Assembly (NCBI GenBank): GCA_965250105.1
Contig: OZ252290.1
Location: 124,001 to 188,000 of the forward strand
Length of the DNA: 64,000 bases
Reading direction: 5' to 3'
Origin: JBCBSK01 sp965250105
Lineage (GTDB): Bacteria > Pseudomonadota > Alphaproteobacteria > Rhizobiales > Tepidamorphaceae
In this document: positions 59,293 to 64,000 of the stretch, one piece after another
Layout: each line of letters begins with the position of its first letter
Position numbering within the stretch: the stretch's first letter is position 1
The notes under the pieces: model-generated
What the model saw: the letters and a program-made list of their open reading frames with translations, nothing else
What the model was told of the DNA's origin: nothing
Databases searched by the model: none
Translations under genes and position numbers: made by a program

Positions 59293-60708
59293 ATGACCAG
59301 GCCGTTCGACGAGATGACGGATGCGGCGGGCGTTCGCGAGGCCTATCGGGGGCTGGTCGACTGGCTGAACGACACCCCGCGCGATCTCTTCGAACAGCGC
59401 CGTCAGGAGGCCGAACTCCTGTTCCGGCGGATCGGCATCACCTTCGCCGTCTATGGCGACGACGAGGCCGAAGAGCGCATTATCCCCTTCGATATCGTAC
59501 CCCGCGTCTTGACCCATGGCGAATGGGCGGTTCTCGAACGCGGCCTGATCCAGCGCGTAACGGCGATCGACCGGCTGCTGTCCGACCTCTACGGCGATCA
59601 GGAGATCGTTCGCGCCGGCGTCCTGCCGGAAGATCTGGTCTATAACAACGACGCCTACCGCCCGGAAATGATCGGCGTGCCGGTGCCCGGCGGCATCTAC
59701 ACGCCGATTTCCGGCATCGACATCGTCCGCGTCGATCCCGAAACCTTCTACGTGCTCGAGGACAATGTCCGCACGCCGTCGGGCGTATCCTACATGCTGG
59801 AGAACCGGGAAGTGCAGATGATGCTGTTCCCGGAACTGTTCGAAACCAACCGGGTGGCGCCGGTCGAGACCTATGCGTCGGACCTGCTCGACACCCTGTC
59901 CTCGATCGCGCCTCCGGCGGCGGGCGGCGAGCCGACAATCGTCATCCTGACGCCCGGCATCTACAATTCCGCCTATTACGAGCATTCCTTCTTGGCCGAC
60001 AATCTCGGCGTCGAACTGGTCGAGGGCAATGATCTGTTCTGCGACGAGGACGTCGTCTATATGCGCACCACCGAGGGCGCGCGCCGGGTCGATGTCATCT
60101 ATCGCCGGGTCGACGACGACTTTCTCGACCCCCTCACCTTCCGCCCCGATTCGGTGCTCGGCGTGCCGGGACTGTTCTCGGCCTATCGCGCCGGCAATGT
60201 GGCGCTGGCGAACGCCGTCGGCACCGGCATCGCGGACGACAAGGCGGTCTACAGCTATATGCCGGAGATCATCCGGTTCTATCTCGGCGAGGCGCCGGTC
60301 TTGCAGAACGTGCCGACCTGGCGCTGCCGCGAGCCTGAGGCGCTGTCCTATGTCCGCGACCATCTCGACGAGCTCGTCGTCAAGGAAGTGCATGGTTCGG
60401 GCGGCTATGGCATGCTGATCGGCCCGCGCGCCGACAAGCCGACCATCGAGGCGTTTCGCGCCAAGCTCGACGCCAATCCCGACGGCTTCATCGCCCAGCC
60501 GACGCTGGCCCTGTCGACCTGCCCGACGCTCGTCGCCGACGGCGTCGCGCCGCGTCATGTCGATCTCCGCCCCTTCGTTCTGTGCGGCCGCCACAGGATG
60601 CGCATCGTGCCCGGCGGGTTGACGCGGGTCGCGCTCCGCGAGGGCTCGCTGGTCGTCAATTCGAGCCAGGGCGGCGGCACCAAGGATACCTGGGTGCTGC
60701 AACCGTGA
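59293..60708 (+). CDS. Circularly permuted ATP-grasp type 2 protein (Anbu cluster)
   Basis: Product of 471 residues of the circularly permuted ATP-grasp family (DUF404/DUF407). Features: YRGLVDWLNDTPRD, GITFAVYGDDEAEERIIPFD, RPEMIGVPVPGGIYTPISGI, VLEDNVRTPSGVSYMLENR, and KEVHGSGGYGMLIGP with the nucleotide-binding Lys and Gly-rich loop. The ATG at 59293 is used; a TTG eight codons earlier is less likely. Such proteins are predicted peptide or amide ligases. It overlaps the alpha-E gene (GTGA) and heads a four-gene unit ending in the Anbu protease. Confidence 0.92.
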   Translation: MTRPFDEMTDAAGVREAYRGLVDWLNDTPRDLFEQRRQEAELLFRRIGITFAVYGDDEAEERIIPFDIVPRVLTHGEWAVLERGLIQRVTAIDRLLSDLYGDQEIVRAGVLPEDLVYNNDAYRPEMIGVPVPGGIYTPISGIDIVRVDPETFYVLEDNVRTPSGVSYMLENREVQMMLFPELFETNRVAPVETYASDLLDTLSSIAPPAAGGEPTIVILTPGIYNSAYYEHSFLADNLGVELVEGNDLFCDEDVVYMRTTEGARRVDVIYRRVDDDFLDPLTFRPDSVLGVPGLFSAYRAGNVALANAVGTGIADDKAVYSYMPEIIRFYLGEAPVLQNVPTWRCREPEALSYVRDHLDELVVKEVHGSGGYGMLIGPRADKPTIEAFRAKLDANPDGFIAQPTLALSTCPTLVADGVAPRHVDLRPFVLCGRHRMRIVPGGLTRVALREGSLVVNSSQGGGTKDTWVLQP

Positions 60709-61652
60709 CGCTTCTCGCCCGCACCGCGGAAAACCTGTTCTGGATGGCGCGCTATGTCGAGCGCGCCGAAAGCGTCGCTCGGCTTCTCTATGCCACTTTG
60801 CGCATCAGCCAGATGGCGAGCGCCTATCCCGAAGAAACCAATGAGTGGGAGACCGCGCTGCGCGGTGCGGCCTGCGACCAGCTGTTCTTCGACCGCCATC
60901 CGGCCGCCACGCCGGAAGCCGTGATCGCCTTCATGGCGTTTTCCGACGACAACCCGTCCTCGATCCGCAATTGCCTGAGAAGCGCGCGGCAGAATGCGCG
61001 CTCGGTGCGCACCGCGCTGACCAGCGATACCTGGGAGGCGATCAACGCCTCCTGGCTCGAACTCAAACGCGTCGACACACGCGATTTCTCGCCGCGCGGC
61101 ATCAACCGCTTCATCGGCTGGGTCAAGGAGACCTCGCTGCGCATCGACGGGTCGGCCATGCGCACCATGCTGCGCAGCGACCGCTACTGGTTCACCCGGC
61201 TCGGGCTCTACATAGAACGCGCCGACACCACTGCCCGGCTTCTCGAAATCAAGTGCAACCTGCTTCTGCCGCGCGAGGAGCGCGTCGGCGGCAGTCTCGA
61301 TTACTATCAGTGGACCGCGCTATTGCGCGCGGTGTCGGCCCAGAGCGCCTATCACTGGGTCTACCGCCAGCATCTGAGGCCCGATCTGATCGCCGATCTC
61401 GTGATCCTGCGCGAGGAAATGCCGCGCTCGCTGGCGAGTTGCTACGACAATCTGTCCGATTATCTCGAAGCGATCGCGCAGGCCTATGGCCGGCAGGGGC
61501 CGGCGCAACGGCAGGCGCGCAAGACCATCGGCCGATTGCGCAACGCCCGCATCGGCGAGATCCTCGATACCGGCCTCGAAGCCTTCGCCCGCGATTTCAT
61601 TGCGGAAAACAATCGTCTCGGCGTTGCAATCACCGAGCAATATCTGTCCTGA
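60705..61652 (+). CDS. Alpha-E domain protein (DUF403)
   Basis: All-helical protein of 315 residues. It starts at a GTG (60705) overlapping the ATP-grasp stop. The family hallmark LARTAENLFWMARYVERAES is at the N-terminus, with SRR/NARSVRTAL-like, INRFIGWVKETSLRIDGSAM and RYWFTRLGLYIERADTTARL repeats and many conserved Glu/Arg residues. Function is unknown; it always travels with the permuted ATP-grasp and a transglutaminase-like protein, and a scaffold or amide-ligase partner role has been suggested. Confidence 0.92.
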   Translation: MTLLARTAENLFWMARYVERAESVARLLYATLRISQMASAYPEETNEWETALRGAACDQLFFDRHPAATPEAVIAFMAFSDDNPSSIRNCLRSARQNARSVRTALTSDTWEAINASWLELKRVDTRDFSPRGINRFIGWVKETSLRIDGSAMRTMLRSDRYWFTRLGLYIERADTTARLLEIKCNLLLPREERVGGSLDYYQWTALLRAVSAQSAYHWVYRQHLRPDLIADLVILREEMPRSLASCYDNLSDYLEAIAQAYGRQGPAQRQARKTIGRLRNARIGEILDTGLEAFARDFIAENNRLGVAITEQYLS

Positions 61653-61688
61653 TCGCACAGCAACCTCCGGCTTCGCCCCATCGGTCCG

Positions 61689-62543
61689 ATGCGCATCTTC
61701 GTCCGCCACGCCACCACCTACTGCTACGACCGGCCGGCCCGTGTCGTGAACCAGATCCTGCGCATGACGCCGCGCCCGCATATCGGCCAGCACATTCTCG
61801 ATTGGCGCATCGACACTGATATCGACTGCCGCATGCGGGTGACCGAGGACAGTTTCGGCAATCTCGTCCATTCCTTCACCGCCAATGGCCGGTTCGAGGC
61901 CTACACGATCCTGGTCGAAGGCGAGATCATCACCGATGACCGCAACGGCTTCGTGCAGGGCGCGATCGAGCGCATGCGTCCCGCGCTCTACCTGCGCGAA
62001 ACGCCGCTGACGACGGCCGATGTCGCGATCCGCGATTTCGCGCGGCGGATGAGCGAGGGCCGCGCGCCGCTGGCGGCGCTCCATGAGATGAACGGCTATC
62101 TGTTCACCGACATGGCCTTCGACACCCAGGCGACGATGACCACGACGACGGCCGCCCAGGCCTTCGACGACCATCACGGCGTGTGCCAGGATTTCGCCCA
62201 TGTGCTGATCGCCGCCGCCCGCTCGCTCGGCATTCCGGCGCGTTACGTGTCGGGCTATATGGTGCATGACGACGACGCCCGGGTTCACGAAGCGGGCCAT
62301 GCCTGGATGGAGGCGCTGATCCCCGAATTCGGCTGGATCGCCTTCGATCCCGCCAATGGCGTCTCGCCGACCGACCGTCATGTGCGCGTCGCGGTCGGGC
62401 TCGATTATCTGTCGGCGGCGCCAGCGCGCGGCATCCAGCGCGGCGGGCTCGGCGAACGGCTCGATGTCAGCGTGCTGACCCAGAACAGCGACGGCAGGGC
62501 AAGTGCCGGCCCGTCGACGCAGAGCCAGGGAGCGGTTTTGTGA
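61689..62543 (+). CDS. Transglutaminase-like protein (Anbu cluster)
   Basis: Product of 284 residues with an N-terminal beta-sandwich (Bact_transglu_N: FVRHATTYCYDRPARVVNQI) and a papain-like transglutaminase core with the triad Cys in HHGVCQDFAHVLIAAARSLG, His in EAGHAWMEALIP and Asp in IAFDPANG. It is cytoplasmic (no signal peptide) and would act as a peptidase or amide-bond transferase on the same product as the ATP-grasp protein. Its stop overlaps the Anbu GTG start. Confidence 0.94.
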   Translation: MRIFVRHATTYCYDRPARVVNQILRMTPRPHIGQHILDWRIDTDIDCRMRVTEDSFGNLVHSFTANGRFEAYTILVEGEIITDDRNGFVQGAIERMRPALYLRETPLTTADVAIRDFARRMSEGRAPLAALHEMNGYLFTDMAFDTQATMTTTTAAQAFDDHHGVCQDFAHVLIAAARSLGIPARYVSGYMVHDDDARVHEAGHAWMEALIPEFGWIAFDPANGVSPTDRHVRVAVGLDYLSAAPARGIQRGGLGERLDVSVLTQNSDGRASAGPSTQSQGAVL

Positions 62544-63301
62544 CCTATTGCGTCGGACTTCTGGTCAAGGACGGGCTGGTCATGCTGGCCGATACGCGGA
62601 CCAATGCCGGGCTCGACAATATCGCCACCTATCGCAAGCTGCATCTCTACGAAACGCCCGGCGAGCGGGTCGTGATGATCGCGACGGCCGGCAATCTCGC
62701 CGTCAGCCAGGCCGTTTTGAGCATGATCACAGAAGGCCTGCACAATCCCGACCGTGACCGGATCGAGACCGTGTGGACGACGCCGAGCATGTTCGCCACC
62801 GCGCAGTTGGTCGGCCGTGCCGTGCGCGAGGTCTACCGCATCGACGGGCCTGGCATGGAGCAGGTCAATACCCGCTTCGACGTGATGATCCTGATCGGCG
62901 GGCAGATCGCGTCCGGTCGTCTCAGGCTGTTTCAGATCTATTCTGCCGGCAATTTCATCGAGAGCGCCGCCGACACGCCCTATCTGCAGATCGGCGAGCA
63001 CAAATATGGCAAGCCGATCCTCGACCGCGCGGCGCATTTTGGAACCGAGCTCTATGACGCGGTGAAGCTCGGCCTGATCTCGATGGATTCGACCATGCGC
63101 TCCAATCTCGGCGTCGGCATGCCACTCGACCTCGTCGTCATGCGGCGCGACACAATGCGCACCGAGCTCGATCTCAGGATCGAACCGGGCGAACCCTATT
63201 TCGAGGCGCTGCGGCACAGCTGGTCGACGGCGCTGTCGGAAGCGCATCAGGCAATCCCGAGCCCCCCCTGGGCGCCGGACGCGGCGAAGATCGTGACCTG
63301 A
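62540..63301 (+). CDS. Anbu proteasome-type protease
   Basis: Ancestral beta-subunit (Anbu) of 253 residues, a proteasome homologue of the Ntn-hydrolase fold. The GTG at 62540 overlaps the transglutaminase stop, giving MTYCVGLLVKDGLVMLADTR, where Thr2 becomes the catalytic N-terminal nucleophile; DTRTNAGLDN and the Lys in YRKLHLYE complete the expected triad pattern (Asp/Lys). IGGQIASGRLRLFQIYSAGNF and LGLISMDSTMRSNLGVG are conserved blocks. Anbu forms ring or open-helix assemblies; its physiological substrate is unknown. Confidence 0.94.
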   Translation: MTYCVGLLVKDGLVMLADTRTNAGLDNIATYRKLHLYETPGERVVMIATAGNLAVSQAVLSMITEGLHNPDRDRIETVWTTPSMFATAQLVGRAVREVYRIDGPGMEQVNTRFDVMILIGGQIASGRLRLFQIYSAGNFIESAADTPYLQIGEHKYGKPILDRAAHFGTELYDAVKLGLISMDSTMRSNLGVGMPLDLVVMRRDTMRTELDLRIEPGEPYFEALRHSWSTALSEAHQAIPSPPWAPDAAKIVT

Positions 63302-63315
63302 CGGGATTGCGGCGC

Positions 63316-64000
63316 CTAGGGCCTTTTATCGGGCGCGTCACCAATGCGGGCCGGTGCGTTCGTCGCTTCGAGTTCGAGCAGAAGCGCGGCGTGATCGAGC
63401 GCGCCCTCGCCCATCTCGTCGACCAGCCGGCGATAGCGGTCGCGGACATTGCGGGCAAGCGGCAGGTCGATGCCGATCTCGTCCGCCGTGGCGATGATCG
63501 TTTCCATGTCCTTCAGCTGGATGCGCGCCGCGCCGCCGGGCACGAAATCGCGGGCCACCATGCGCCCGCCATGCAGATCGAGAATGCGGCTTTCGGCGAA
63601 GCCGCCGCGAATGGCCTCGCGCACCGCCGCCGGATCGGCCCCGCCGGCGGCCGCCAGCAGCAATGCCTCGGACACGGCACCAATGGTGATGCCGACAATG
63701 GCCTGATTGGCGAGCTTGGCCAATTGCCCCGACCCGGACGGGCCGACATGGGTGACCCGGCCCATGGCCGCGAAAACCGCTTCGGCGGCCGCGATATCCC
63801 CGGCATCGCCCCCGGCCATGATCGCCAGCGTGCCCTGTTCCGCGCCGACGACGCCACCCGAAACAGGCGTGTCGAGATGGCGGACCCGGTGCCGCGCCAG
63901 CCGGGCCGCGTGATCACGCGCCACCGATGGCGGGATCGAGGCCATATCGATCACGAGGGCACCCGACGCCAACGCCTCGGCGACGCCCTGGCCGAACAGC
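63316..64000 (-). CDS. Beta-hydroxyacid dehydrogenase (3-hydroxyisobutyrate/tartronate semialdehyde reductase family), 5' end cut
   Basis: C-terminal ~228 codons of an NAD(P)-dependent 3-hydroxyacid dehydrogenase; the N-terminal GLGxMG motif lies beyond the right edge. Visible: LDTPVSGGVVGAEQGTLAIMAGG (substrate loop), GPSGSGQLAKLANQAIVG with the catalytic Lys, and FVPGGAARIQLKDMETII for the C-terminal domain. Family members act on 3-hydroxyisobutyrate, tartronate semialdehyde or glycerate. Convergent with the Anbu gene at a 14-bp distance. Confidence 0.93.
   Translation of the reverse strand, partial: LFGQGVAEALASGALVIDMASIPPSVARDHAARLARHRVRHLDTPVSGGVVGAEQGTLAIMAGGDAGDIAAAEAVFAAMGRVTHVGPSGSGQLAKLANQAIVGITIGAVSEALLLAAAGGADPAAVREAIRGGFAESRILDLHGGRMVARDFVPGGAARIQLKDMETIIATADEIGIDLPLARNVRDRYRRLVDEMGEGALDHAALLLELEATNAPARIGDAPDKRP

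Overview
The window looks like chromosomal DNA of a GC-rich alphaproteobacterium. Evidence is the gene orders TPR protein-bamB-der and guaB-rsmB-guaA, an NnrU protein, a four-gene Anbu cluster, frequent ATGA/GTGA stop-start overlaps and strong GC bias at third codon positions. The order within the class cannot be settled from the sequence. There is no phage, insertion sequence, integrase or CRISPR array. Two tRNA genes are present: Gln (CUG) and Leu (UAA).

Layout. 1-6.6 kb: housekeeping genes on the minus strand (Der cut by the left edge, BamB, a YfgM-like TPR protein, NnrU, a Thermus-type isocitrate dehydrogenase) and an L,D-transpeptidase on the plus strand. 6.8-19.8 kb: an accessory catabolic cluster. 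On the minus strand are a Tat-exported peptide-type binding protein and a choline-sulfatase-like sulfatase. On the plus strand are a GNAT enzyme, a LysR regulator, a class II aldolase family protein, a second binding protein, a DppBC permease pair, a fused DppDF ATPase, a GhrA-type dehydrogenase and an acetylpolyamine-amidohydrolase-type deacetylase. 19.8-22.3 kb: a TetR regulator with a clear two-arm operator, facing a small NrtS-type nitrate/nitrite transporter gene and a DUF3179-like membrane protein. 22.3-29.2 kb: guaA, rsmB-type methyltransferase, guaB, rlmE, a Ppx/GppA phosphatase and tRNA-Gln.

29.3-47.5 kb is a large quaternary-ammonium catabolic region. A tightly packed ten-gene minus-strand operon runs from a GbdR/CdhR-like regulator through a DMT exporter, choline sulfatase, a CntA/YeaW-like Rieske oxygenase, an SDR, a BKACE (3-dehydrocarnitine cleavage type), a PatD-type aldehyde dehydrogenase, another SDR and L-carnitine dehydrogenase to a phytanoyl-CoA-dioxygenase-family protein. 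Divergent from it is an uptake and oxidation operon: ProX-type binding protein, ProV ATPase, a fused double ProW permease, BetB and BetA. Together these would import betaine-like compounds, release choline from choline sulfate, oxidise choline to glycine betaine, and oxidise and cleave carnitine. Some expected partners (Rieske reductase, betainyl-CoA thioesterase) are missing from the window. Some members (PhyH protein, PatD-like ALDH, two SDRs) suggest a route beyond the described ones.

47.6-55.2 kb: UDP-glucose dehydrogenase, a DUF1194 protein preceded by a 17-bp tandem repeat, and a minus-strand set (Gfo/Idh oxidoreductase, DegT aminotransferase, GNAT, small unknown gene) that fits GnnA/GnnB-type diamino-sugar synthesis; then MgtE and tRNA-Leu. 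55.3-64 kb: xanthine phosphoribosyltransferase, a CinA-type N-domain protein, SfsA, methionine aminopeptidase, RadC, the Anbu cluster (circularly permuted ATP-grasp, alpha-E, transglutaminase, Anbu protease), and a beta-hydroxyacid dehydrogenase cut by the right edge.

Intergenic stretches not listed as features are all under 300 bases; beyond the hairpins, operators and promoter candidates reported, nothing convincing was seen in them.
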